DNA from: Streptomyces sp. CBMA156
GTDB taxonomy: Bacteria > Actinomycetota > Actinomycetes > Streptomycetales > Streptomycetaceae
Length of the DNA: 64,000 nucleotides
NCBI RefSeq assembly: GCF_014596515.1
Contig: NZ_MSJQ01000426.1
Span: 1 to 64,000, forward strand
Reading direction: 5' to 3'
Shown: piece after piece, positions 33,904 through 42,414 of the stretch
How positions within the stretch are numbered: the first letter of the stretch is position 1
Layout: each line of letters begins with the position of its first letter
The notes under the pieces: generated by a model
The model's database searches: none
What the model saw: the letters and a program-made list of their open reading frames with translations, nothing else
What the model was told of the DNA's origin: nothing
Made by a program: the position numbers and the translations under genes

Positions 33904-35250
33904 ATGCTCGAAGGCACGCTGGCGGTCCACCCGCTCGCCTATCTGCTGCAGTCGCGCGGGTGGGGAAAGAACCAGTTCGCGGGCATGATGCGCGACCGCG
34001 GTGCCGCACTAAAGATCCACCTGGCGACCAACCGGACCCTGGTCTGGAAGTGGGAGCAGGGCCAGGAACCGGAGCCGGACGCGCAATACGTGCTGGCCGA
34101 TCTCCTGGGCGTCAATCCCCGTACTCTGGTTGCCAATCCGTGGCCGGGATGGCTTCCTGTATGGGAGGTGACCGGCGTCACGGCGCCGTGGACGAAGGCC
34201 GGTACCGTGGACGTACTGGTGGAACTGGTCAGGAGTGGTCGTATGGATCGGCGTGGCTTTCTCACCGTCACCGGGGCCGCCATGGCCACCGTCGCCGCGA
34301 GCTGGGCCTCGGCCTCGCCCGCCTTCGCCTCCGCCCTGAACGGCGACCAAGTGACCGACTCCATGGTCGACACCCTCGAAGCCCGTGTCGCTACCCTCCA
34401 GACCCTGGATGCCCAGATGGGCGGCGCCCGCCTCATCGAGCAGGCCCGCGGCGACCTCGCGATCATCACCACCCTGCTCAAGCAGGGCCGTCACACCGAA
34501 GCTGTTGAGGCCCGCCTGTACGGGCTGGCTGCCCAGGTCAACTACATCGCCGGCTGGATGGCCTACGACAGCGGCCTGCGCTCAGCCGGCCAGCAGCACT
34601 ACCTCGGTGCCCTCCGAGCCGCGAAGACCGTCGGCGACGACGCCCTCGGCGCCTTCCTCCTCGCCGAGATGGGCGTGCACCTCTCCGATGCCGGCAATCC
34701 CGCCGAGCGCGTCGCCCAGGTCGAGACCGCGCTCGCCAGCACCCCCTCGACGATGCAGCCCGGCGTCCGCAGCTACCTCGAACTCCACCACGCCGAGAGC
34801 CTCTCCCGCGACGGCCAGTACCAGAAGGCCGGCTCCGCCCTCAACCGCGCCCACGACCTCTGGTCCAGGAGCGGCGGCGACCAGCTCCCGACCTGGCTCT
34901 CCTGGTACGGGGGCGCCCAGCTCAGCTCCACCGAGGGCAAGATCATGCTCCGCGCCGGTCAGGTCGAACGCGCCACCAGCGCACTCGCCTCCTCCATCGA
35001 CCACGCCGTCCCCCGTGACCAGGCCGTCCGCTCCGGCCGCCTCGCCACCGCCCGCCTTGCAGGCAAGGACCTCGACGGTGCCCTCGACGCTGCCAACCGC
35101 GGCCTGGGTCTCCTCGAAACCAAGGTCCACTCCGTCCGCGCAGTCACCCGCCTCACCAAGTTCGACGGCTACCTCAAGCCCTACGCGGCCGAGTCCGCCG
35201 TCGCCGAGTTCCGCGAGCGCCTTCGGGCTCTGCCTGCGATGGCGGCGTGA
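33904..35250 (+). CDS. XRE-type HTH regulator with TPR domain
   Basis: A 448-residue regulator, divergent from the sugar-pathway operon. Residues 1-85 form an XRE-like helix-turn-helix (LLQSRGWGKNQFAGMMRDRG, LVWKWEQGQEPEPDAQYVLA). Near residue 113 a MDRRGFLTVTGAAMATVAAS segment resembles a twin-arginine signal but is internal, as in other streptomycete XRE-TPR regulators. From about residue 150 TPR-like helical repeats follow (ARLYGLAAQVNYIAGWMAYD, HYLGALRAAKTVGDDALGAF, EGKIMLRAGQVERATSALAS). It probably controls the divergent operon through the shared 158-base promoter gap. Confidence 0.85.
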   Translation: MLEGTLAVHPLAYLLQSRGWGKNQFAGMMRDRGAALKIHLATNRTLVWKWEQGQEPEPDAQYVLADLLGVNPRTLVANPWPGWLPVWEVTGVTAPWTKAGTVDVLVELVRSGRMDRRGFLTVTGAAMATVAASWASASPAFASALNGDQVTDSMVDTLEARVATLQTLDAQMGGARLIEQARGDLAIITTLLKQGRHTEAVEARLYGLAAQVNYIAGWMAYDSGLRSAGQQHYLGALRAAKTVGDDALGAFLLAEMGVHLSDAGNPAERVAQVETALASTPSTMQPGVRSYLELHHAESLSRDGQYQKAGSALNRAHDLWSRSGGDQLPTWLSWYGGAQLSSTEGKIMLRAGQVERATSALASSIDHAVPRDQAVRSGRLATARLAGKDLDGALDAANRGLGLLETKVHSVRAVTRLTKFDGYLKPYAAESAVAEFRERLRALPAMAA

Positions 35251-35280
35251 CGGTTGTCAGCTCAGTGAGCTGAGGCCGCG

Positions 35281-35560
35281 CTACTGGGCTGCCCAGCGGC
35301 CATTGGTGGCACGCAGGCATGCGGGCCCGCTTCGGGTGACCGCGATGCCCCTGTCGACGTCGACTGTTCGTGTACCGATGTCTGTGCATACTCGGCAGAC
35401 CCCGGGCTGGGGTACCAGGGCGCCCTTGGCCCACTTGGAGCACCGAGCCGTTGTGGGTCACTCATCGGGCTGGGCGGGCGGTTTCCTGTGCTCCAGGTAG
35501 TAGCGGACCACCGTGATCGCCGAGTGCACCGAGTGCGGGCAGGTCTGTCCCTGCCAAGTC
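35281..35560 (-). pseudogene. Remnant of a replication-type HTH protein gene
   Basis: On the minus strand the reading VHSAITVVRYYLEHRKPP ... stop ... RCSKWAKGALVPQPGVCRVC, then IGTRTVDVDRGIAVTRSGPA, ends at TAG (35281-35283). It aligns with the C-terminus of the intact HTH gene at 41225-42187 (VHSAVAVLRYRLERKMPP, ECTKCHDPVPHAGICRECA, GTRTVSVGGGEAATRSGA). There is an in-frame TGA in the middle and no upstream half. It is a decayed duplicate, probably from an earlier related element. Confidence 0.75.
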
Positions 35561-36016
35561 TGGATCTGTTGCGGTTGGGCTTTGCGCCGATCCAACTCAA
35601 CCCAGGAAGACTCCGAAGGCAGTCACTCACCGCACTCATCTGATCAACCGCTACCAGATGAGTGGCGCGGCCAGCCGTCGGCGAGCAGGCTTCAGGCGGG
35701 AACCGGATCACAGCACGGCCCTCTATGTACGACAGCTGCCGCACTCATGGGAACGTACCCTCAATCGCCTGGGCCGTTACCCTCGTTTGATCGTTCTCCT
35801 GGCGTCGGCTTAGGAGCGACCGGAAACGGGAATGGGACTCCGGAGACCTCATAGCTACCCAGCCACACTCACAGATCAGCGCAACGACGAGTTGACCCGG
35901 TTCGGCGCCGGTCGATGGTCCCAAGGCTGGGCCACAAGATCTCGACCCGCCGGGTGTCAGTGCTGCATGGGAGTCTTTGAGTACGAGGTCGACGGGATCG
36001 AGCGGAGGGCATTGAG
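35561..36016. other. Intergenic region without a supported gene
   Basis: About 450 bases of lower GC with short, overlapping open frames on both strands but no frame with coding-like third positions. It probably contains the debris of the HTH remnant and the promoter of the small gene that follows. Confidence 0.4.
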
Positions 36017-36226
36017 ATGCACACTTTGCTGGTGCGTGTTCGGCACACAGATCCGCCAGCGCCGTCCGGGTGCCGATGGTGCGGCGAGGAGGAGGTCAAC
36101 CACGGGCGGCGCTGGGTCGCATCAGTAGGCATCCATGCGTGGGAGGCGCCCACCCGCGAACAACGGCTTAGCAGGATGCGGGCGCGCCGTACGCGCAGAA
36201 CGGATCAGTCTTCCTCGGCCCAGTAG
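36017..36226 (+). CDS. Small protein with CxxC and HxW motifs, element-associated
   Basis: A 69-residue ORF with GGAGGG before its ATG. It reads DPPAPSGCRWCGEEEVNHG followed by SVGIHAWEAPTREQRLSRM and a basic tail. The 'CRWCG...HG......HAWE.PT..Q...RM.ARR' pattern is one I associate with small proteins of Streptomyces plasmids and integrative elements; its function is unknown to me. Its end overlaps the end of the convergent OLD gene by 22 bases. Confidence 0.55.
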   Translation: MHTLLVRVRHTDPPAPSGCRWCGEEEVNHGRRWVASVGIHAWEAPTREQRLSRMRARRTRRTDQSSSAQ

Positions 36227-38067
36227 TGCGGTCCCGCAGTAGCCGCGATCTTAACTGCGTCCTTGAAGACATCCACCAGGGATTTGGGAACGTCAGACGG
36301 CCTACGTAGCCGTTGGGCCATTGCAACAACCATCTCATCCTTATGGCGGGGGGCCTGGGTGGAGTGCTCGTACAGCAAGTTGTGGAGCTTCTTGCTGAAC
36401 TTCCCGTCGAGGCGGAGCGCTTCGATGTCCTGAGACGCCCATGGCTTCTCGTCCTTACGGGGCCAGTGTTCGTTCATGGTGTCAGCCCACTGATCGCTGC
36501 TGAACACATCCTCCAGCTCGTGCGGGTCACCGATGAACAAGCAGTCATCCTTCGTGAAGCCCTGCTTGAGCAGGCGGTCGTAGCTGAACTCCTTTTGCTT
36601 GTCGCGCGGAGAGTCTGCGTCAACCATGAACACAACGGTTCGCTTGTGTTCCTTGAGAAACTTGGCGAAGTTGAGGGCCCCGTCGTTGCCGCCGCAGGCC
36701 CACAGTGCGATGCCGGCGGACTGGATTGGGTAGCCGAATGCAAGTTTGAACAGGGTCGGTAGCGCCGCATACTCGGTCGCACCCTCTACGGCCACGAAAC
36801 ACTTCTCGTGGAGTAGAACGCTGTTTCGAAAGCCCAGCGAGGCTGCCATGTTGGACAGGAAACGACGGGTGTGCGCATCGGTGTCGCTGGCGCCAAGTGA
36901 CTGGATGTACGCGCGACCGTCTCGGCTGTTCAGGTGCACGATGTCCTGAATATCCACGCCATCGATCAAGTTGAGCGAGTGGGTAGCTACGATCACCGTG
37001 GAGTGCGAGGTTGAGGCCGACGCCTTGATCATCTCCATGATCCGACGCTGGTGGTCGTAGTCAAGGTGCGTGTCGGGCTCGTCGTAGACGATGATCACGT
37101 TGGCCTCGGCACCCTCCGTACCTCCGGAGAGAAGCTGCTGGCTGGCTTCCCATAGGGCCAACGTGATGCGCCGCGACCTTCCCGCTCCCGCTGCAGACAA
37201 CGGCACGGGGTGCTGTCCATGGGCGGACGCGGCCAATGGGACCCGGTCGATGGTGGGCTTGAACTGGATCTGCGGTTCAAGGCTGAACTCGTCGAGAGCG
37301 CAGCGCTCTTCGACAAGCTTGCGCAAGATCGCGGCATCCTCCTTAAGCCGCTCCGCGAATTCGGTTTCAAGATCAGTGATCTTCTGGCGGGTGTCTTCGA
37401 GGAGGGTGTATTCGCGGAGCTTGGCGGTCAGAATGCCTCGGACTACCGCCTCGGGGGAATCGGCGGAATCACCCTTGAAGTAGAGCAACTGCGGCAGGGC
37501 ATTCCTCAGCTGAGGAGGGGCCTCGATCCAGTCCGTGACATGTGCAGCGGAGGCTGCATGCTCCTCTAGCAGGTCGTACCAGCTTGCCTTAACGTTCGCC
37601 TGGCCCTCGCGCAGTTTGAGGTCAAACTCGGTTGCAAGATCGCGCAGATCCGCAACTTTCAGGGCTGGCAGAGTCCTCAGCTCAAGACGCTCGGGTACGC
37701 TGGTCTGCCACTCCAGTCGGCTGCCTTGGCCCTCCACGTAACGGCGGCGCACGCTGACAGGAGAGGAAGTGTCAAGTAGCTCGACCTCCGCTTCCGAGAG
37801 TTCGAACTTGCCCTCCACAATGACGGTGCGAGGCTCCCCGTCGTCACCGATTGCAGGAAGCGCAGACCTCTCCCTGCCCACCGAAGCAAACCGAGACACG
37901 TCACTGTCCTCGATCTGGCGTTCGCCCAGGAGGAACGCAATTGCATCGAGCATTGCGGTCTTCCCGCAGTCGTTGTGCCCAGTCAGGATGGTCTGCTTGT
38001 GAATGGGAATGCCTGGGACGTCGGCGAGGGAGCGGAAGTTGGTCACGCCAAGCTCGACGAGTTGCAC
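36205..38067 (-). CDS. OLD-family ATPase with Toprim nuclease domain
   Basis: A 620-residue overcoming-lysogenization-defect (OLD) nuclease. N-terminal ABC-type ATPase: Walker A GHNDCGKTAM (residues 30-39), a signature-like SAAGAGRSRR (about 291), Walker B VIIVYDEPDTHLD (Asp329-Glu330) and the H-loop ATHS (His363). The C-terminal Toprim domain has Glu428 in FVAVEGATEYAALP and FMVDADSPRD (Asp483, Asp485). Related proteins act in phage defence (P2 Old, GajA of Gabija). There is no UvrD-like helicase next to it, so it is not a Gabija pair. The GTG start has AAGGGAG upstream. Codon use is less GC3-biased than the flanks, a sign of transfer. Confidence 0.9.
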   Translation of the reverse strand: MQLVELGVTNFRSLADVPGIPIHKQTILTGHNDCGKTAMLDAIAFLLGERQIEDSDVSRFASVGRERSALPAIGDDGEPRTVIVEGKFELSEAEVELLDTSSPVSVRRRYVEGQGSRLEWQTSVPERLELRTLPALKVADLRDLATEFDLKLREGQANVKASWYDLLEEHAASAAHVTDWIEAPPQLRNALPQLLYFKGDSADSPEAVVRGILTAKLREYTLLEDTRQKITDLETEFAERLKEDAAILRKLVEERCALDEFSLEPQIQFKPTIDRVPLAASAHGQHPVPLSAAGAGRSRRITLALWEASQQLLSGGTEGAEANVIIVYDEPDTHLDYDHQRRIMEMIKASASTSHSTVIVATHSLNLIDGVDIQDIVHLNSRDGRAYIQSLGASDTDAHTRRFLSNMAASLGFRNSVLLHEKCFVAVEGATEYAALPTLFKLAFGYPIQSAGIALWACGGNDGALNFAKFLKEHKRTVVFMVDADSPRDKQKEFSYDRLLKQGFTKDDCLFIGDPHELEDVFSSDQWADTMNEHWPRKDEKPWASQDIEALRLDGKFSKKLHNLLYEHSTQAPRHKDEMVVAMAQRLRRPSDVPKSLVDVFKDAVKIAATAGPHYWAEED

Positions 38068-38420
38068 GTTGCTCCCTTGTCTCCAGGGCACGACTATTTT
38101 ACGCGGTACACAGCACGCCCTGGAACACGCCCTGCAACCGTGGGATGAGAAGACTCTAGCGCCTAGCGGCACCAGGCCGTCTGGCGATCCGCGCGACCAC
38201 TGTGCCTCTGAAGAAACCGACATGACACGGGACAAGGAGGACCACCTGCTTGGTCCGCCCCTGAGGTCCACCAGCAGGTGCTCGCGCGCGAACAAGCTGA
38301 ACGGAAGCGATCCGCCAACGCCTGGCCAGCTGAACAGCCGAGTTGTGGATCTCGCATGCAAAGTCGACGCCCTGTGCAGGAGAATGCACCGACGAACTCG
38401 CCGGTCGGGACGGAGACTCC
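38068..38420. other. Divergent region between OLD and HEPN genes
   Basis: About 350 bases holding the promoters of two divergent genes. AT-rich words near 38090-38105 (ACTATTTTACGCGG) may be the OLD promoter. Short plus-strand frames occur but none is convincing. Confidence 0.4.
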
Positions 38421-39177
38421 ATGGGCGCACCACCGAAGATGTCCGCGCGAGCGGCCTTCGACCTGAACATGCAGGACGCCGAGATGCTGGTGGAGCTTGC
38501 CAAGCTGCTGAGTAACCAGCGGACCTACCGCATGCGGCGCGAGCTTCGAGAACGACTCGGTAGCGCGCTGTCTTTCCCCCCAGAAGCACTGGGCCGATCT
38601 GGAGTGCCTCGAAAACGACCGGGTCTTCGTCACCTTCAAGCCAGGACACGCCGAGTGGCGCGAGCGCCTTGAGGAGCCGAACCTCCGCCCGTTGCTCCGG
38701 CAGTCCCTGGTTGCCGCATGTGCGGCCATTGAGACCTTCTGTGCCGACCGCGTCATGGAGCTGTACCCGGCGGCGATAAAGCAGGACCCGCCGCCAAGCC
38801 GGCTGCTGGAGTTGTCACTCACGGTCGATGACTACCTAACGATCAAGAAGAAGTACACCAAGACCGGCTGGGGTCTTCGGCAGGTCGTCGAGCTCGAAGT
38901 GCGACAGCGGGCGAGTCCTGCGCCGGCGCAGATCGGAACGCTCTTCTCGCTCGTGGGCAAGAGCAAGCTTTTCCCCGAGATCGACAAGATCCGCAAGGTC
39001 GGGAAGGGCACCTCGACCACAGAACTGGAACGGATCGTTGAGCGACGCAACCTCATCGCACACACCGGTGATCGAAGCGGACGAGGCCGGGCTCCGATCT
39101 CCGTTGCCGAGGTCGAAGCCGACCTGGCCATCATCAAGGCGATCATCGGCGCCCTGGACCAGCTGACCACGGTCTGA
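38421..39177 (+). pseudogene. HEPN-domain protein, frameshifted in a C6 run
   Basis: The first frame starts MGAPPKMSARAAFDLNMQDA with GGAG upstream and runs to SALSFPP; at CCCCCC (38576-38581) coding shifts by +1 to QKHWADLECLENDRVFVTFK, then RQSLVAACAAIETFCADRVM and IVERRNLIAHTGDRSGRG. The RRNLIAH sequence is the R-x4-H motif of HEPN ribonuclease domains, close to the RiboL-PSP-HEPN type. A five-C run would give one protein of about 251 residues. It lies divergent from the OLD nuclease. The break may be a true mutation, slipped-strand variation or a sequencing error; without it, a toxin-like RNase in phage defence would be plausible. Confidence 0.75.
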
Positions 39178-39244
39178 GCTGAGCCGAGATTTTCAGTGCG
39201 CTCGGCAACACCAACGCTCCCAGAACCTCCAGGCCCGGACGCCG

Positions 39245-39688
39245 ATGCTCGAACAAGAAGTCACTGCCATGGCCAGTTGGTCGGGATGGGTTCCGCTGAT
39301 CGGCGCCGAGGTTCCGAGGCTGCCGGGTGTCTACTTGGTCCGGCAGGGTGAGAGCGGCCTGCTGGTGTACGCGGGCCTGGCCGGGGAGCGCCAGGGCGAG
39401 GGGCTGCGCGGTCGACTGCGGTGATACACCAGCGGCAAGGCGCTGGCCTCCGGGCTCGGCGAGGCGGTTTTCGACCGGGCACTGGCCGACGCGACCTGGC
39501 TGCGTGAGCGCCTGGAGGAGGCCGAAGATGGTCGGCCGATGCGAGCGACGGGATGAGGCAAGGCCGCCCTGGCGTGGGCTGACCTCCACGTCTGTTGGGC
39601 TGTCACCGAGAGCGGCGCGGAAGCCGAGGTCCTAGAAAGAAGAGTGCTGGCGGTGGAGGCCGTGGAGTGGTGGAATCGTGCCCGTTGA
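39245..39688 (+). pseudogene. GIY-YIG nuclease gene with two in-frame TGA codons
   Basis: The frame reads WSGWVPLIGAEVPRLPGVYL, LLVYAGLAGERQGEGLRGRL, then TGA (39422-39424), YTSGKALASGLGEAVFDRAL, a second TGA (39554-39556) and GKAALAWADLHVCWAVTESG to the final stop. GVY...VYAG is the GIY-YIG active-site core and RGRL carries the catalytic Arg. The second stop stands where the sequence suggests Trp (TGG to TGA), the first where Arg is likely (CGA to TGA). Two nonsense codons indicate decay, not recoding. Confidence 0.75.
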
Positions 39689-39696
39689 GCAAGGTC

Positions 39697-39732
39697 GAGG
39701 GCTGCCACCCGAGTGCCCGGGTGGCAGCCCTC
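39697..39732. terminator. Perfect 15-bp bidirectional hairpin
   Basis: GAGGGCTGCCACCCG and CGGGTGGCAGCCCTC around AGTGCC, between the convergent GIY-YIG remnant and the gene ending at 39806. Confidence 0.85.
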
Positions 39733-39805
39733 AACTTGTCGGCTGTCAGCCAGCAGCGGTTCCATCGGTTGCTTCGCTTTCCGGCGGAGCGGCGGAGCGT
39801 CCGGC

Positions 39806-40570
39806 CTACCCGAGCGGGGTGTTGGCGCCAGTGAGGTCTTCGATCACGCCGGGGTCGAGCTCTGCGGCACGATGCAGCAGGCGCATCCGCTGCACGGGGG
39901 TCAGGCCCAGTGCGTCGTCGAAGGCGAGGCGTTCGAGTGCGGCGGCGACGTAGCCGGGCGCGGCTGCGGCCAAGGCCTGGCGCATGGCCTCGTCGGAGAC
40001 GTCTGCCGCAGGCATGTCGGCGACGTAGTGCCCGGCGAGGCAGTACGTCTCAACCGCCCGCGTATTGATCCGCTCCAGAGCGGCCTTCGCGTTGGCGTCA
40101 CCCTTGTCGGCGCGCAGGACGAGGTCCACCTGGTCGCGGCGGTCGGCGGCCGCAGCCACCGGTCGGAGATCAGATGCAGTGGGCCACTCAGGGGTGGCCT
40201 CCTGCACCACCTCGGCGGCCGGGGTGTCCTTGGGCGTGCGGCGCAGCTTCTCCTTGAACCGGCGCGCCCCGTCCTTGACGTACGGAGTGGCAACCTCCAG
40301 GGCGGCGGCCGTCACGGCGCGCGCGACGTCCACCGCGATGCTGGCGGCGCAGTTGACGAGGAGGTTCCTTAGGCCGTCCCTGTAGCCGTCGTCGTACCGG
40401 TCGTCGGCATCGAAGAGTTCGGCCTGGGTGACGAGCGAGTTGTCCCGGTCATTGCGGGCGGTAGCACGCATCCCGCCGGAGGAGGCGCGGGAACGGTCGA
40501 GGTGGGTGCCGACGGGGTACACGGCCCACACCAGCTTGCGATTCGGCTGCGGCCGTTGGTAGTTCGACAT
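39806..40570 (-). CDS. Hypothetical protein of the element
   Basis: A 254-residue protein, start MSNYQRPQPNRKLVWAVYPV; no good ribosome site is seen. A basic N-terminal region is followed by YDDGYRDGLRNLLVNCAASI and an Ala-rich helix, then a charged segment (RRFKEKLRRTPKD), and a helical C-terminal half (LRADKGDANAKAALERIN, MRQALAAAAPGYVAAALERL, RMRLLHRAAELDPGVIEDL). There is no catalytic motif or signal peptide that I recognise. It stands alone, with a strong hairpin after it. Confidence 0.65.
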   Translation of the reverse strand: MSNYQRPQPNRKLVWAVYPVGTHLDRSRASSGGMRATARNDRDNSLVTQAELFDADDRYDDGYRDGLRNLLVNCAASIAVDVARAVTAAALEVATPYVKDGARRFKEKLRRTPKDTPAAEVVQEATPEWPTASDLRPVAAAADRRDQVDLVLRADKGDANAKAALERINTRAVETYCLAGHYVADMPAADVSDEAMRQALAAAAPGYVAAALERLAFDDALGLTPVQRMRLLHRAAELDPGVIEDLTGANTPLG

Positions 40571-40813
40571 GACGGAACTGTAGGGGGCCGCACAGACAGC
40601 GCGGCGGTAAAGGCAGCTGCACGAGATCAGCGGCGGTGGCGCCGGGGCCGATGAGGTGTCGGCCAGGCTCGGGCTTGGTGATCGCTGGCAGGCGCGGCGG
40701 GTAGGAGAACAGCCCGCATCGGCACTCAGGCAGACGGTCTCAGGGTCAGATCGGCTGCAGAGAGCTATCTCGTCACCAGGGCACGCCGACTCGTCGAACC
40801 GCTGCAAGATGCC

Positions 40814-41194
40814 TTGGAAGGCATCCCACAAGACATGGGGCAGAGTGTGCTTTTAGCCGGCTGCGACCAAGCTGTCCGTGTCGTCATCAACACCGCCGAT
40901 CAGTTCAGCAGCGAGCCCCGCCCGTCCGACCCCGCACAGGCCGAGCACCTGTGGGCCGCCGCGTGGCTCAACCTGAACCGTGTACCCCTGCGCGCACTTG
41001 GCATGTGGCTCGGCCATTCTCGACACGCCCCCACCGACTCCGGGACCACGCGGTTCGCACGGCGGGCAATCGCAACAGCAACCCGCGAATTCCAGGCTTC
41101 CGGACAAGTTCGTGCCCTACCCGTGGCGGTGCCTGTGCGCGCACAACTGGCCGCAGTCCTGGCCACCGCGCACTACGCACACCAGCGATCGTGA
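40814..41194 (+). CDS. Possible coding remnant, start unclear
   Basis: An open frame runs from a stop at 40679 to 41194. Its codons look coding (SAAESYLVTRARRLVEPLQD, AEHLWAAAWLNLNRVPLRAL, FARRAIATATREFQASGQVR), but the first usable start is the TTG at 40814 and no ribosome site precedes it; only a CTG lies earlier. It may be the 3' part of a truncated gene. No family is recognised. The bases 40571-40680 before it hold nothing I can name. Confidence 0.35.
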   Translation: MEGIPQDMGQSVLLAGCDQAVRVVINTADQFSSEPRPSDPAQAEHLWAAAWLNLNRVPLRALGMWLGHSRHAPTDSGTTRFARRAIATATREFQASGQVRALPVAVPVRAQLAAVLATAHYAHQRS

Positions 41195-41224
41195 CCGCCT
41201 CGGAATGAACGCCTATGCCGCAGG

Positions 41225-42187
41225 CTAGCCAGCGGTGGCCAGGCCACCCAGGTGCAGGCCGACGGTCCTCCCGGCGTGCAGGGCCGCTCTGGCTCGGGCC
41301 GCTCCGCTGCGGGTGGCCGCCTCGCCTCCGCCGACGGAGACTGTTCGCGTGCCGAGGCCCGCGCACTCCCGGCAAATGCCCGCGTGGGGCACCGGGTCGT
41401 GGCACTTGGTGCACTCGGCGTACCGCGCTGCTGCGAGCCTCGCAGCAGGCCGGAGGGGTGGCATCTTGCGTTCCAGGCGGTAGCGGAGCACCGCGACCGC
41501 CGAGTGCACAGGGGTGGGCAGGCCCGGAAGCAGGGCCTGAGCGAGGTCGGCAGGGGTCGCGCCACGTTCCAGCCACCGCGCTACGAGGGGTGCTAGTTCC
41601 TCGGCTTCGGTCTGGCCTAGCCGCAGGCGCGGTTCGGGGCGGATCACCCGGAACAGGGTGGTCAGTGCCTGGCGGACCTGCTCGTCCGGTGCCGCCACGG
41701 GCTGCTCGGCGGTCTCCTCTTCGGAGCTTTCCGCCCGCCCTCCGGTCCTCGCCTGAGGCTCGTCGGCGAGGGCCGGCTCGTCGGCCTGCTCGGCGGGGAG
41801 GGAGGGTTCTTTCACCAGGTCCTTTACAAGGGTGTCAGCACCGCCGGTGGTCGCTTCGCCGGAGACCGGACGGGTGGCACCCGGCAGCACCGTGAGCTGC
41901 GGGGTGTCGTGGACGTGGGTCTCGGTGCGGATGGTGCCGTCGGGCATGCGGATCTTCTCGACCCGGTAGAAGCCGGCCTCGGTCAGCTCCTTCAGGGCCT
42001 TGCGGATCGCGCCGCGTCCCTGGGTGCTGGTGTCGGCCATGTGCCGGCCGTCCTCGCGCCAGCCGTCGGGGCGGGAGAGGAGATCGGCGAGCAGGCCGCG
42101 GGCGGTGTAGGAAAGCCGTCGGTACTGCAGGACGGCGTTGGGCAGCACAGTGAAGTTGCGCGCGTGGGCGCTACGATGGACACGCAT
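41225..42187 (-). CDS. Helix-turn-helix protein with C-terminal zinc ribbon
   Basis: A 320-residue protein of a type common on streptomycete plasmids and integrative elements. The winged-helix N-terminus reads NFTVLPNAVLQYRRLSYTAR and GAIRKALKELTEAGFYRVEK, similar to plasmid replication/regulatory HTH proteins. A long Glu/Ala-rich linker follows, then HSAVAVLRYRLERKMP and a zinc-ribbon-like ECTKCHDPVPHAGICRECAG. The ATG has AGGAG 13 bases upstream. A role in replication or control of the element is likely but not shown. The remnant at 35281-35560 derives from a relative of this gene. Confidence 0.8.
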   Translation of the reverse strand: MRVHRSAHARNFTVLPNAVLQYRRLSYTARGLLADLLSRPDGWREDGRHMADTSTQGRGAIRKALKELTEAGFYRVEKIRMPDGTIRTETHVHDTPQLTVLPGATRPVSGEATTGGADTLVKDLVKEPSLPAEQADEPALADEPQARTGGRAESSEEETAEQPVAAPDEQVRQALTTLFRVIRPEPRLRLGQTEAEELAPLVARWLERGATPADLAQALLPGLPTPVHSAVAVLRYRLERKMPPLRPAARLAAARYAECTKCHDPVPHAGICRECAGLGTRTVSVGGGEAATRSGAARARAALHAGRTVGLHLGGLATAG

Positions 42188-42414
42188 CGGGAGTGATAGC
42201 TCCTGTTGCCGGACCCCGGGGTGTTACCAGCACCGCCGGGGTCGCCTATTTTCGGTTGGACCACGGAACGTAGCACACGTACGGCCGGAAGATCCAAGTC
42301 TCGCGAGCGATCACGATCACACTCTGCGGCCAGTGACGGCAGGTGAGTTGGTCCGTTGAGCCGGCCTGGCTTCCGCAGGAGGCCGCCACCGGTTGGTGGC
42401 GGCCTCGGCGCCGG

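Noticed and set aside
36205-38067. Gabija system (GajA/GajB)
   Set aside because: The OLD protein fits GajA-like architecture but no UvrD-type helicase gene is adjacent.
38421-39177. Programmed +1 frameshift in the HEPN gene
   Set aside because: A C6 run alone is a common error and mutation site; no stop codon or stimulatory structure is placed as in known programmed sites.
39245-39688. TGA recoding (selenocysteine or Trp) in the GIY-YIG gene
   Set aside because: Streptomycetes read TGA as stop, no SECIS-like hairpin is apparent, and the two TGAs replace different residues.
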